64,000 bases of DNA from Pseudomonas sp. CCC3.1 (GTDB lineage Bacteria; Pseudomonadota; Gammaproteobacteria; Pseudomonadales; Pseudomonadaceae): assembly GCF_034347405.1 (NCBI RefSeq), contig NZ_CP133778.1:1302001-1366000 (forward strand), given 5' to 3'. Under the pieces are notes generated by a model, which was given only the letters and a program-made list of their open reading frames with translations, had not been told where the DNA came from and ran no database searches. The position numbers were made by a program, and so were the translations under genes. Positions 1 through 8,188 of this stretch are shown piece after piece (the stretch's first letter is position 1; each line of letters opens with the position of its first letter).

Positions 1-19
1 AGGTGTGCGATTTGCAGGC

Positions 20-47
20 AAAAAAACGCCCCGAACCAGTCGGGGCG
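20..47 (-). terminator. Intrinsic terminator of aceA
   Basis: An 8-bp GC-rich stem (27-34 pairing with 40-47, loop ACCAG) is followed on the minus strand by seven T. It lies 20 bases past the aceA stop codon. Confidence 0.85.
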
Positions 48-68
48 CCAATCACTGAGAAGCAGTTA

Positions 69-1394
69 TCAGTGGAACTGTTCTTCTTCAGTCGAGCCGG
101 TCAGAGCGGTGACCGAGGACGAGCCACCCTGGATCACAGTGGTCATGTCGTCGAAGTAGCCAGTGCCCACTTCCTGCTGGTGCGCCACGAAGGTGTAGCC
201 TTTGTCGGCGTCAGCGAACTCTTGCTCTTGCAGTTTCACGTAGGCAGTCATGTCGTTGCGGGCGTAGTCGTGCGCCAGGTTGAACATGCTGTGCCACATG
301 TTGTGAATACCGGCCAGGGTGATGAACTGGTGCTTGTAACCCATGGCCGACAGTTCGCGCTGGAACTTGGCGATGGTCGCGTCGTCCAGGTTTTTCTTCC
401 AGTTGAAGGAAGGCGAGCAGTTGTACGACAACAGTTGGTCCGGGTATTCCTTTTTGATCGCTTCAGCAAAGCGGCGGGCTTCTTCCAGATCTGGTTTGGC
501 GGTTTCACACCAGATCAGGTCGGCATACGGTGCGTAAGCCAGGCCGCGAGCGATAGCCTGGTCCAGGCCAGCACGCACCTTGTAGAAGCCTTCTTTAGTG
601 CGCTCGCCCGTCACGAACGGCTGGTCGTACGGATCGCAATCCGAGGTCAGCAGGTCTGCCGCGTTAGCGTCGGTACGCGCCAAGATGATGGTCGGCGTGC
701 CAGCAACGTCAGCCGCCAGACGTGCAGCGGTGAGTTTCTGTACGGCTTCTTGGGTAGGAACCAGAACCTTGCCGCCCATGTGGCCGCATTTTTTAACCGA
801 CGCCAGCTGGTCTTCGAAGTGAACGCCAGCGGCGCCTGCTTCGATCATGCTCTTCATCAGTTCGTAAGCGTTCAGTACGCCACCGAAACCGGCTTCTGCG
901 TCGGCGACGATCGGTGCGAAGTAGTCGACATAACCCTGGTCGCCCGGGTTTTTACCGGCTTTCCACTGGATCTGGTCGGCGCGACGGAATGAGTTGTTGA
1001 TGCGCTTGACCACGGTTGGGACCGAGTCCACCGGGTATAGCGACTGATCGGGGTACATGGATTCAGCAGAGTTGTTGTCTGCTGCCACTTGCCAACCCGA
1101 CAGGTAGATAGCCTGGATGCCGGCTTTAACCTGTTGAACTGCTTGGCCCCCGGTCAGGGCGCCCATGCAGTTGACGAAATCTTTCTCAGGACGGAAGGAC
1201 GGGTGTGCGCCCTGTGTCACCAGTTTCCACAGCTTGTCAGCGCCCAATTTTGCGAAGGTGTGCTCAGGTTGAACCGAGCCACGCAGGCGGACCACGTCAG
1301 CAGCGGAATAATCGCGAGTCACGCCTTTCCAGCGTGGATTTTCGGCCCAGTCTTTTTCAAGGGCTGCAATTTGCTGTTCGCGTGTCAGTGCCAT
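69..1394 (-). CDS. aceA: Isocitrate lyase
   Basis: This enzyme cleaves isocitrate to glyoxylate and succinate, the first step of the cytoplasmic glyoxylate shunt used for growth on acetate and fatty acids. The 441-residue protein carries the lyase signature KKCGH at 201-205, with catalytic Cys203. The reading frame stays open a further 51 codons upstream, but the start at 1394 (MALTREQQ) gives the usual family length and N-terminus. The gene stands alone, with its own terminator downstream and about 250 bases of leader and promoter space upstream. The isocitrate dehydrogenase that competes for the same substrate lies 7 kb away. Confidence 0.97.
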   Translation of the reverse strand: MALTREQQIAALEKDWAENPRWKGVTRDYSAADVVRLRGSVQPEHTFAKLGADKLWKLVTQGAHPSFRPEKDFVNCMGALTGGQAVQQVKAGIQAIYLSGWQVAADNNSAESMYPDQSLYPVDSVPTVVKRINNSFRRADQIQWKAGKNPGDQGYVDYFAPIVADAEAGFGGVLNAYELMKSMIEAGAAGVHFEDQLASVKKCGHMGGKVLVPTQEAVQKLTAARLAADVAGTPTIILARTDANAADLLTSDCDPYDQPFVTGERTKEGFYKVRAGLDQAIARGLAYAPYADLIWCETAKPDLEEARRFAEAIKKEYPDQLLSYNCSPSFNWKKNLDDATIAKFQRELSAMGYKHQFITLAGIHNMWHSMFNLAHDYARNDMTAYVKLQEQEFADADKGYTFVAHQQEVGTGYFDDMTTVIQGGSSSVTALTGSTEEEQFH

Positions 1395-1578
1395 GGAGAT
1401 AAACCTCGTCGCATAGGTCTGGGTTGAAAAATTTTTGCTCCACCAGCACACAGCAATAATGTTTGAGTCAGTGCGTGAATGGCTGTTCGCTATAAGGCAT
1501 CCAGGGCTCTTTGCAGGGGCTCTGATTAGCGGGAGCGGGGCCATCATGCCTTCGCATTTTTAAGCCGTCAAACGTTTT

Positions 1579-1602
1579 GTAGTGCTTTTTTCACGGCACT
1601 AC
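1579..1602. repeat. Short inverted repeat between the mini-secretin gene and aceA
   Basis: GTAGTGC at 1579-1585 pairs with GCACTAC at 1596-1602, about 185 bases upstream of the aceA start and just past the end of the preceding minus-strand gene. It has no T tract after the stem, so it could be a regulator site or a weak terminator. Its function is not known. Confidence 0.35.
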
Positions 1603-1643
1603 ATATTTGCTCTGATGCGACTCATCAGTCAGTTTTGGGCCTT

Positions 1644-2372
1644 TTAGTCGAGAGCGTCTACTTTGACCCGCACCGTCATGTCATCTCGGCCTTGGGTAGA
1701 GTACGTGAGGGTTGTAGCGTTTTGGCCGGCTTGATTCTGGTTGCTGATACCCGCCAGAGTGATCCACTGACCCAGTGGGCCGCTGATGCGTGTGTCGGTA
1801 TTTTGCACGTTCACTACATCGGGCTGCTCTTGGCTCATGGTGTCGAGATGCGTACTGATCGCGAGGTGTACCGTTTCACCTGTAACGTTGGCCGTGACGT
1901 AAAAACCCCGAGTAACATCGCGGTAATCGGTCTGCGCCAGCACCCGTCCGTAGGCATCCGTTTGTGTGCTGGTGAGGGGTACGCTTTGGCCGATCCGGAT
2001 CTGCGCGGGGACGCCTTCAGTGGCTTGAATCTGTTGAATGCCACCTTCGCGGCTGGCGGTACTGATCACGCGGGTGTCTGGATTGGAGTCGGGCAGGGCG
2101 TTGTCGCGGGTGTCGACCGTAATCAGCAAGCGCTTGGCGGGTGTGTCGAGTTGTGCCAGCAGATTTTCGAGATTTTGAATTTTCGAGGGGGCTGCTTCGA
2201 CAATCAGCTGATTGCCGTAGGCACTGACTTTGCCGTTTTTACCGATAAAGTTCTGCGCTATCGGCAGCAAATCGGCGCTGGTACGGTTTTGCAGAGTGAT
2301 GACCTTGGTGTCAGCTAGTGCGCTAATGCTGAAGACCATTAGCAGGCTAGCGATGAGGGTGCGTAGGGACAT
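1644..2372 (-). CDS. Small secretin-like periplasmic protein
   Basis: The 242-residue product begins with a signal peptide (MSLRTLIASLLMVFSISALA, cleavage expected near residue 20). Residues 21-90 resemble a secretin N-type subdomain (beta-alpha-beta ending in LAQLDTPAKRLLITVDT). Residues 115-230 resemble the first part of a secretin core, including the stretch EGVPAQIRIGQSVPLT. The transmembrane barrel signature found at the C-terminus of type II and IV secretins is absent, so the protein is unlikely to form a pore alone. The start at 2372 is chosen because of a GGAG eight bases upstream and the signal peptide. Such lone proteins occur in pseudomonads. Its partner and role are not known. Confidence 0.75.
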   Translation of the reverse strand: MSLRTLIASLLMVFSISALADTKVITLQNRTSADLLPIAQNFIGKNGKVSAYGNQLIVEAAPSKIQNLENLLAQLDTPAKRLLITVDTRDNALPDSNPDTRVISTASREGGIQQIQATEGVPAQIRIGQSVPLTSTQTDAYGRVLAQTDYRDVTRGFYVTANVTGETVHLAISTHLDTMSQEQPDVVNVQNTDTRISGPLGQWITLAGISNQNQAGQNATTLTYSTQGRDDMTVRVKVDALD

Positions 2373-2424
2373 GTCCGTTATCTCCGCAATACGTGAAAAA
2401 TGCCTGCGGAGTGTGGCAGATAGC

Positions 2425-2460
2425 AAAACGCCCTGCGATCCGAAGATGGCAGGGCGTTTT
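2425..2460 (-). terminator. Terminator of the roxA-GNAT pair
   Basis: AAAACGCCCTGC at 2425-2436 pairs with GCAGGGCGTTTT at 2449-2460. The hairpin is symmetrical and ends in four T on either strand. It lies beyond the stop of the minus-strand acetyltransferase gene and upstream of the next minus-strand gene. Confidence 0.6.
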
Positions 2461-2472
2461 GTGACGTGCCTT

Positions 2473-2562
2473 TGTAGCCGCTGCCGGAGGCTGCGATGGG
2501 TTGCGAAGCGACCCTTGATGAAGGTCCTTCGGCCCTTATCGCAACCTGCGGCAGCGGCTACA
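2473..2562. repeat. REP doublet (inverted REP pair)
   Basis: TGTAGCCGCTGCCG at 2473-2486 is mirrored by CGGCAGCGGCTACA at 2549-2562. A second inner inverted pair (GGTTGCGA / TCGCAACC) sits between them. This is the layout of Pseudomonas REP doublets (REPINs), which are mobilised in trans by RAYT transposases. It fills the gap after the acetyltransferase stop codon. Confidence 0.8.
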
Positions 2563-2571
2563 GGGTGGCGA

Positions 2572-2994
2572 TCAGCTGGTGCGCTCCATATCAACGTGTG
2601 GAATGCCTGCTTCCAGGAATTCATCGCTGACGATTTTGAAGCTCAGGCGCTCATAGAACGGCGTGGCGTGCACTTGTGCGCTGAGCTTTTGTTGTTTGAG
2701 GCCGCGCTTTTCAGCTTCGCTGATAGCGGCCTGCATCAAGGCGTCACCGACTTTCAGGCCGCGCCAGTCTTTGAGGACCGACACTCGCCCGATATGGCCA
2801 TCCGGCAGCAGCCGGGCGGTACCAATCGGAAAGTCGCCTTCATAGGCCAGAAAATGCACGGCATCGGCATCGTCTGCATCCCACTCCAGTTCTGGAGGTA
2901 CCGATTGTTCGGCAATAAACACCGCCTCACGAATGCGTCGAAGTTCGGCGTTGTCCTTATGCCAGTCGGCGACACGTACGTGGATGCTATTCAT
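2572..2994 (-). CDS. GNAT family N-acetyltransferase
   Basis: This 140-residue single-domain protein has the GNAT fold pattern, including the acetyl-CoA loop in RVSVLKDWRGLKVGDALM and a C-terminal FYERLSFKIV strand-helix motif. The substrate cannot be told from the sequence. Its start at 2994 overlaps the end of roxA by 8 bases, so the two genes are probably translated together. The frame is open further upstream inside roxA, but MNSIHVRVADW is the natural start. A terminator and a REP doublet follow the stop codon. Confidence 0.88.
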   Translation of the reverse strand: MNSIHVRVADWHKDNAELRRIREAVFIAEQSVPPELEWDADDADAVHFLAYEGDFPIGTARLLPDGHIGRVSVLKDWRGLKVGDALMQAAISEAEKRGLKQQKLSAQVHATPFYERLSFKIVSDEFLEAGIPHVDMERTS

Positions 2995-4153
2995 CGGCAA
3001 ACCCCAGGCTTCCTTGTTTAACCAGCTCGCAGAGCAGGTTGCTTGCGTCTTCATCGGCCAGCCATGGGCCGAGGTTTTCACTGTGCAGCGCATCGGCGGC
3101 ACAAATCATTTTCAACAGTTCGCGCAGTTTACCCGGTAACAGGCGGCTTTGGCCGCTGGCGAACAACAGCAGGTCATCGTCCACTTCAGACCAGGCCAGG
3201 CGTGCGCTCGGGTTGCGGATCAGGATAGCGCCCTGTTCCAGGCTGTCGATCAGCTCTGGTTCTTCGAGTTCTGGGCCAACCACGAGTTCCGGGTAGCGCG
3301 GCTCGGTCATGAACTGGCCGAACCAGGTCAGCAGCATGCGCTCGTCGCTCATGTGTTCGGTCAGCAGGCTTTTGAGGCGGCCCAGTGCGTCGTGCTGGAT
3401 CTGGTGTGGATCGCTCACCGGTTGTGCGTCGGCATCGGTGTAGCGCTCTTCATCCGACAGGTACTGGCTCAGGAAGTCGGTGAAGTGGGTCAGCACTTCT
3501 GCTGCGCTCGGGGCGCGGAAGCCCACCGAGTAGGTCAGGCAGTCATCGACTGCCACACCGCAGTGCGCCAGGCGTGGCGGCAGATACAGCATGTCGCCCG
3601 GTTCCAGGGTCCACTCATCGGTGGCTTCGAAGTCGGCCAGAATGCGCAGGTCGGCATGTTCCAGCAGCTTGCTGTCGGCATCGCACATCTGACCGATCTG
3701 CCAGTGGCGCTTGCCGTGGCCTTGCAGCAGGAATACGTCGTAGTTGTCGAAGTGCGGGCCTACGCTGCCGCCGGGAGCTGCGTAGCTGATCATCACGTCG
3801 TCAATGCGCCAGCTTGGCAGAAAGCGGAAGTTTTCCAGCAATTCGCCGACTTCAGGCACGAATTGATCAACCGCTTGCACCAGCAGGGTCCACTCGCGCT
3901 CTGGCAGCTTGCCGAATTCGTCTTCAGCGAACGGGCCGCGGCGCAATTCCCATGGGCGCTCGCCGTGCTCGATGATCAGGCGCGATTCGACTTCTTCTTC
4001 CAGCGCCAGACCGGCCAGTTCGTCGGCGTCGATCGGGCTTTCGAAGTCAGGAATGGCCTGGCGGATCAGCAGCGGTTTTTTCTGCCAGTAGTCGCGCATG
4101 AACTCGCGCGCCGTGATGCCGCCCAGAAGTTGAAGAGGAGTATCAGGATTCAT
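2987..4153 (-). CDS. roxA: Ribosomal protein uL16 3-hydroxylase (JmjC/cupin oxygenase)
   Basis: RoxA/YcfD is an Fe(II)- and 2-oxoglutarate-dependent oxygenase that hydroxylates an arginine of ribosomal protein uL16. The 388-residue protein has the cupin metal triad His134-x-Asp136 (in GPHFDNYDVFLLQGHGKRHW) and His197 (in PPRLAHCGV). The C-terminal half fits the winged-helix and dimerisation region of the family. The start at 4153 (MNPDTPLQLLGG) is the family-like one; 18 more codons are open upstream. It precedes and overlaps the GNAT gene and follows purB on the same strand. Confidence 0.93.
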   Translation of the reverse strand: MNPDTPLQLLGGITAREFMRDYWQKKPLLIRQAIPDFESPIDADELAGLALEEEVESRLIIEHGERPWELRRGPFAEDEFGKLPEREWTLLVQAVDQFVPEVGELLENFRFLPSWRIDDVMISYAAPGGSVGPHFDNYDVFLLQGHGKRHWQIGQMCDADSKLLEHADLRILADFEATDEWTLEPGDMLYLPPRLAHCGVAVDDCLTYSVGFRAPSAAEVLTHFTDFLSQYLSDEERYTDADAQPVSDPHQIQHDALGRLKSLLTEHMSDERMLLTWFGQFMTEPRYPELVVGPELEEPELIDSLEQGAILIRNPSARLAWSEVDDDLLLFASGQSRLLPGKLRELLKMICAADALHSENLGPWLADEDASNLLCELVKQGSLGFADE

Positions 4154-4195
4154 GTGTAACCTATTGAAAAAATGCGCTTTGTAATCGGGAATAAA

Positions 4196-4218
4196 AACGC
4201 CCGGCACGGCCGGGCGTT
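4196..4218 (-). terminator. Intrinsic terminator of purB
   Basis: A 10-bp stem AACGCCCGGC (4196-4205) / GCCGGGCGTT (4209-4218) with a 3-base loop is followed on the minus strand by a T-rich run. It lies directly after the purB stop codon and before the roxA start. Confidence 0.88.
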
Positions 4219-4236
4219 AATAGGTCGTTGCAGCGA

Positions 4237-5607
4237 TCAGATGCGTTTGGCTTGCTCGACCGCGTTGCCAATGTAATTGGCAGGCGTCAGCAGCTTCAGC
4301 TCGGCTTTGGCCGCTTCCGGCATTTCAAGGCCGTCGATGAACGTTTGCAGTGCTTCAGGGCTGATGCCCTTGCCGCGCGTCAGCTCTTTGAGCTTCTCGT
4401 ACGGGTTTTCAATGTTGTAGCGGCGCATCACGGTCTGGATCGGCTCGGCCAGTACTTCCCAGCAAGCGTCCAGGTCAGCAGCGATTTTTTGAGCATTGAG
4501 CTCAAGCTTGCTGATGCCTTTGAGGCTGGCTTCGTAGGCGATCACGCTGTGGGCAAAGCCGACACCGAGGTTGCGCAGTACGGTGGAGTCGGTCAGGTCG
4601 CGCTGCCAGCGGGAAATTGGCAATTTGCTGGCCAGGTGCTGGAACAGCGCGTTGGCGATACCCAGGTTGCCTTCGGAGTTTTCGAAGTCGATTGGGTTGA
4701 CCTTGTGCGGCATGGTCGAGGAGCCGATTTCGCCAGCGATGGTGCGCTGCTTGAAGTAGCCCAGCGAGATGTAGCCCCAGATGTCGCGATCGAAATCGAT
4801 CAGGATGGTGTTGAAGCGCGCGATGGCGTCGAACAGCTCGGCGATGTAGTCGTGCGGCTCGATCTGCGTGGTGTACGGGTTGAAGCCCAGGCCCAGTTCG
4901 TCTTCGATGAAGGCGCGGGCGTTGGCTTCCCAGTCGATCTGCGGGTAGGCCGACAGGTGGGCGTTGTAGTTGCCTACGGCGCCGTTGATTTTGCCCAGCA
5001 GCGGAACAGCGGCCACTTGAGCGATTTGACGCTCCAGGCGGTAAACCACGTTGGCCAGTTCTTTGCCCAAGGTGGTAGGCGAAGCCGGTTGACCGTGGGT
5101 GCGCGACAGCATCGGCACGTCAGCGAAGCGGATTGCCAGCTCACGGATGGCTTCGGCCGTTTGGCGCATCAGCGGCAGCATCACGTCATCGCGGCCTTCA
5201 CGCAGCATCAGGGCGTGGGACAGGTTGTTGATGTCCTCGCTGGTGCACGCAAAGTGGATGAACTCACTGACGTTGGCCAGTTCAGGCAGCTTGGCAGCCT
5301 GTTCTTTGAGCAGGTACTCAATGGCTTTTACGTCGTGGTTAGTGGTGCGCTCGATCTCTTTGACGCGCTCGGCGTGCTCCAGAGAGAAGTTTTCGGCCAG
5401 TTCATTCAGAACGGCGTTTGCCTCGGCGGAGAAAGCCGGGACTTCAGGGATGGCAGCGTGAGCGGCCAAACGCTGGAGCCAGCGAACTTCAACCAGAACG
5501 CGGGCACGGATCAGGCCGTACTCGCTGAAAATTGGGCGCAGGGCCTGGGTTTTGCCGGCGTAGCGGCCGTCAACAGGGGAAACCGCAGTGAGCGAAGAAA
5601 GCTGCAT
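4237..5607 (-). CDS. purB: Adenylosuccinate lyase
   Basis: PurB acts twice in purine synthesis: it releases fumarate from SAICAR and from adenylosuccinate. The 456-residue protein belongs to the fumarase/aspartase superfamily and carries the signature loop GSSTMPHKVNPIDFENSEGN. The start at 5607 (MQLSSLTAVSPVDGRY) matches the family. It is the last gene of a NUDIX-mnmA-hflD-purB run, an order also known from other gammaproteobacteria. A strong terminator follows it. Confidence 0.97.
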   Translation of the reverse strand: MQLSSLTAVSPVDGRYAGKTQALRPIFSEYGLIRARVLVEVRWLQRLAAHAAIPEVPAFSAEANAVLNELAENFSLEHAERVKEIERTTNHDVKAIEYLLKEQAAKLPELANVSEFIHFACTSEDINNLSHALMLREGRDDVMLPLMRQTAEAIRELAIRFADVPMLSRTHGQPASPTTLGKELANVVYRLERQIAQVAAVPLLGKINGAVGNYNAHLSAYPQIDWEANARAFIEDELGLGFNPYTTQIEPHDYIAELFDAIARFNTILIDFDRDIWGYISLGYFKQRTIAGEIGSSTMPHKVNPIDFENSEGNLGIANALFQHLASKLPISRWQRDLTDSTVLRNLGVGFAHSVIAYEASLKGISKLELNAQKIAADLDACWEVLAEPIQTVMRRYNIENPYEKLKELTRGKGISPEALQTFIDGLEMPEAAKAELKLLTPANYIGNAVEQAKRI

Positions 5608-5735
5608 GGGGTGTTCTCGGACAGTCGGGCAACGAAATGGGGCGCGTATCATACATGAAAAAAACGGCCGATCCGTTGCCAACTGACCGGCGTCTTACGC
5701 GTAACGAACTTACAACGTGTGTGTACTTAAGTGTT

Positions 5736-6359
5736 TCAGTTGCCGCGCATCATCGGATAAAGCTCTTTGAGCAGCTTGCGGCGGCTGAAGACCAGTTGCC
5801 AGCGATGCCCGCCCAATTGGCGCCAGAGTCGCGCGGAGCGGATGCCGGCCAGCAGCAGGGCACGAATTTTTGCAGCATTGTTCGGTTGTTGCAGGTTGCG
5901 CATGTCGCCATGCACCTGAATGCGTTGGCGCAGGGTGCTCAGGGTGTCCTGATACAGCCCGCCGCATGCCGCCACCACGTTTTCATGGGCGGGGCCAAAA
6001 TGCTCAACCTGTGACTGGATCTGTGGCAGGCGTTTGCCGATCAGCTCAAGCATGTCGTTGCGCTTGGCCAATTGACGCTCAAGGCCCAACATCGACAGCG
6101 CATAGCGCAGCGGCTCGCGTTGCAGGGTGTTGGGGTCGCGCTCGAGCGCGCCAATCAGGGCACGATAGCCTTCGCGCAAGTTGATGTCGTCGCCACCATA
6201 GACTTCGAGTGTGTCCTTGGGGTCACGCACCAACAAGCTGCCGAGCATGCAGGCCAGATCGGCCTCGCTGATCTGGCCAGTCTTGGCGATCTTGTCGACC
6301 AGCACGGCGGCGAAAAACACGCCGCCAAGAGCTATCAGTTGCTCCTGAGTGGGGTTCAT
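5736..6359 (-). CDS. hflD: HflD, lysogenization regulator homologue
   Basis: This 207-residue, mainly helical protein matches HflD. In E. coli HflD is a peripheral membrane protein that binds phage lambda CII. Its housekeeping role in pseudomonads is unclear. The start ATG overlaps the stop of mnmA by 4 bases, which suggests translational coupling. Recognisable stretches are GGVFFAAVLVDKIAKTGQ near the N-terminus and ALSMLGLERQLAKR in the middle. Confidence 0.93.
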   Translation of the reverse strand: MNPTQEQLIALGGVFFAAVLVDKIAKTGQISEADLACMLGSLLVRDPKDTLEVYGGDDINLREGYRALIGALERDPNTLQREPLRYALSMLGLERQLAKRNDMLELIGKRLPQIQSQVEHFGPAHENVVAACGGLYQDTLSTLRQRIQVHGDMRNLQQPNNAAKIRALLLAGIRSARLWRQLGGHRWQLVFSRRKLLKELYPMMRGN

Positions 6360-7489
6360 GCGTGCTGGCCCTTGCTGGTCCATGGCTCGGCCACTTCGAT
6401 AACGCCGCCGCCCAGGCAGATTTCACCGTCGTAGAACACCACGGACTGGCCTGGTGTCACGGCGCGCTGCGGGTCGTCGAAAGTCGCGCGGTAGCCGGTA
6501 GCGGTTTTTTCAAGGGTGCACGGCTGGTCGCTTTGGCGATACCGGACCTTGGCTGTCAGGCGCAATGGCGTGCTCAGGTCGATCGGGTTGACCCAGTAGA
6601 TCTCGGAGGCGAGCAGGGCGCGTGAAAACAGCCATGGGTGATCGTTGCCTTGGCCAACGATCAGCTCGTTGTGTTCCAGGTCTTTGATCAGTACGTACCA
6701 CGGTTCGTCGCTGGCGTCTTTCAGGCCGCCAATGCCCAGGCCCTGGCGTTGACCGATGGTGTGGTACATCAGGCCGTGGTGACGGCCAATGACTTCACCT
6801 TCGGTGGTTTTGATTTCGCCCGGCTGTGCAGGCAGGTACTGCTTGAGAAAGTCGCTGAAGCGGCGTTCGCCAATAAAGCAGATACCGGTGGAGTCTTTCT
6901 TCTTGGCGGTGGCCAGGCCATGTTTTTCAGCGATGCGGCGCACTTCTGGTTTTTCCAGTTCGCCAACCGGGAACAAGGTCTTGGCGATCTGTTCGCCGCC
7001 AACGGCGTGCAGGAAGTAGCTTTGGTCTTTGTTTGGGTCAAGGCCCTTGAGCAGCTCTGTGCGGCCGTCAATGTCGCGACGGCGCACGTAGTGGCCGGTA
7101 GCGATCAGGTCTGCGCCCAGCATCAGGGCGTAGTCGAGGAACGCCTTGAACTTGATTTCGCGGTTGCACAGGATGTCCGGGTTGGGCGTGCGCCCGGCCT
7201 TGTATTCAGCCAGGAAGTGCTCAAACACGTTGTCCCAGTATTCGGCGGCAAAGTTGGCGGTATGCAGCTTGATGCCAATTTTGTCGCACACGGCCTGGGC
7301 GTCTGCCAGATCATCCATGGCGGTGCAGTAATCCGTTCCGTCGTCCTCCTCCCAGTTCTTCATGAACAGGCCTTCCACCTGGTAGCCCTGCTCCATGAGC
7401 AGAACGGCGGAAACGGAAGAGTCAACACCACCGGACATGCCGACGATGACGCGCTGTTTTTCGGGGGCGACTAAGGCTGGATCACGCAT
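6356..7489 (-). CDS. mnmA: tRNA-specific 2-thiouridylase MnmA
   Basis: MnmA puts sulfur on C2 of wobble uridine 34 in tRNA-Lys, tRNA-Glu and tRNA-Gln, using sulfur relayed from IscS and the Tus proteins. The 377-residue protein has the N-type ATP pyrophosphatase loop GMSGGVDSS near residue 18. The two catalytic cysteines lie in NPDILCNRE and STGICFIGE. Another enzyme modifying the same nucleotide, mnmC, is in this window at 34-36 kb. The stop codon overlaps the hflD start. Confidence 0.97.
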   Translation of the reverse strand: MRDPALVAPEKQRVIVGMSGGVDSSVSAVLLMEQGYQVEGLFMKNWEEDDGTDYCTAMDDLADAQAVCDKIGIKLHTANFAAEYWDNVFEHFLAEYKAGRTPNPDILCNREIKFKAFLDYALMLGADLIATGHYVRRRDIDGRTELLKGLDPNKDQSYFLHAVGGEQIAKTLFPVGELEKPEVRRIAEKHGLATAKKKDSTGICFIGERRFSDFLKQYLPAQPGEIKTTEGEVIGRHHGLMYHTIGQRQGLGIGGLKDASDEPWYVLIKDLEHNELIVGQGNDHPWLFSRALLASEIYWVNPIDLSTPLRLTAKVRYRQSDQPCTLEKTATGYRATFDDPQRAVTPGQSVVFYDGEICLGGGVIEVAEPWTSKGQHA

Positions 7490-7548
7490 AAGGTTTCAAT
7501 GAGTGTCTTGAAAAAGGACGCGATTCTAGCAGGCCCGAGCGCTCAAGG

Positions 7549-7995
7549 CTAAACCGAAGGGCGGATTAACGTGAGGTCGAACAATTTGCCGGTCAGATAA
7601 TCGTCAATGCAGTGCAGGCTCAACTCGCTGCGCCAGCGATGGCGTTGCGCTATTAGTTCGTCGCGGGTCAGCCACAGCGGGCCGATGATGCCGGTGTCCA
7701 GGGTGTATTCAGGGTGATGCTTAATGGCTTTGCCAGCGAAGCACACGCGCTGATAGGTCACGCCATTGCTGGGGGCGGTGTACAAATAAATACCGATGAC
7801 GCCGCTCAGCTCGACGTCGTAGCCGGTTTCTTCGAGGGTTTCGCGAATGGCGGCTTCGATCAGGGTTTCATTCGGGTCCAGATGCCCGGCGGGCTGATTG
7901 AGCACGGCGCGTTCGCCGCTGTACTCCTCAACCATCAAGAAGCGGCCGTTGTCTTCGACGACCGTGGCGACGGTGATGTGGGGTTTCCATTCCAT
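7549..7995 (-). CDS. nudJ: NUDIX hydrolase, NudJ-like
   Basis: This 148-residue protein contains a full NUDIX box (GHLDPNETLIEAAIRETLEETGYD region, residues 37-60, with the paired glutamates that bind metal). Its position just upstream of mnmA-hflD-purB matches E. coli nudJ (ymfB), a phosphatase acting on thiamine pyrophosphate precursors and nucleoside di- and triphosphates. The actual substrate here is inferred from that synteny only. The start at 7995 (MEWKPHITVATVVEDNGRFL) is preferred over one 10 codons upstream. Confidence 0.88.
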   Translation of the reverse strand: MEWKPHITVATVVEDNGRFLMVEEYSGERAVLNQPAGHLDPNETLIEAAIRETLEETGYDVELSGVIGIYLYTAPSNGVTYQRVCFAGKAIKHHPEYTLDTGIIGPLWLTRDELIAQRHRWRSELSLHCIDDYLTGKLFDLTLIRPSV

Positions 7996-8028
7996 GTGAG
8001 GGTCTCGGTTTATTGGTGGATGCATATC

Positions 8029-8120
8029 CCCTGTGGGAGCGGGCTTGCTCGCGATGCAGGCGCTTCAGTCTGTGCTTTTTACGCGGTGATGCTATCGCGA
8101 GCAAGCCCGCTCCCACAGGG
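8029..8120. repeat. REP doublet, 27-bp perfect inverted arms
   Basis: Arms at 8029-8055 and 8094-8120 are perfect inverted copies containing the common Pseudomonas REP core GGGAGCGGGCTTGCTCGCGA. They are separated by about 38 bases. The pair lies between the NUDIX gene start and the idh terminator. Confidence 0.9.
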
Positions 8121-8137
8121 TTTGTATGGCCCGTAAA

Positions 8138-8174
8138 ACCACAAACCCCGGCGTCGTGGGCCGGGGTTTGTGGT
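8138..8174 (-). terminator. Intrinsic terminator of idh
   Basis: A 15-bp perfect stem (8138-8152 with 8160-8174) lies 14 bases past the idh stop. On the minus strand it is followed by a short T-rich stretch (TTTTA). Confidence 0.85.
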
Positions 8175-8188
8175 GTTACGTGTTGCTC

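Noticed and set aside
5736..6359. Phage-related gene from the name HflD
   Set aside because: It is a core gene in the mnmA-hflD-purB run, and no phage genes are near.
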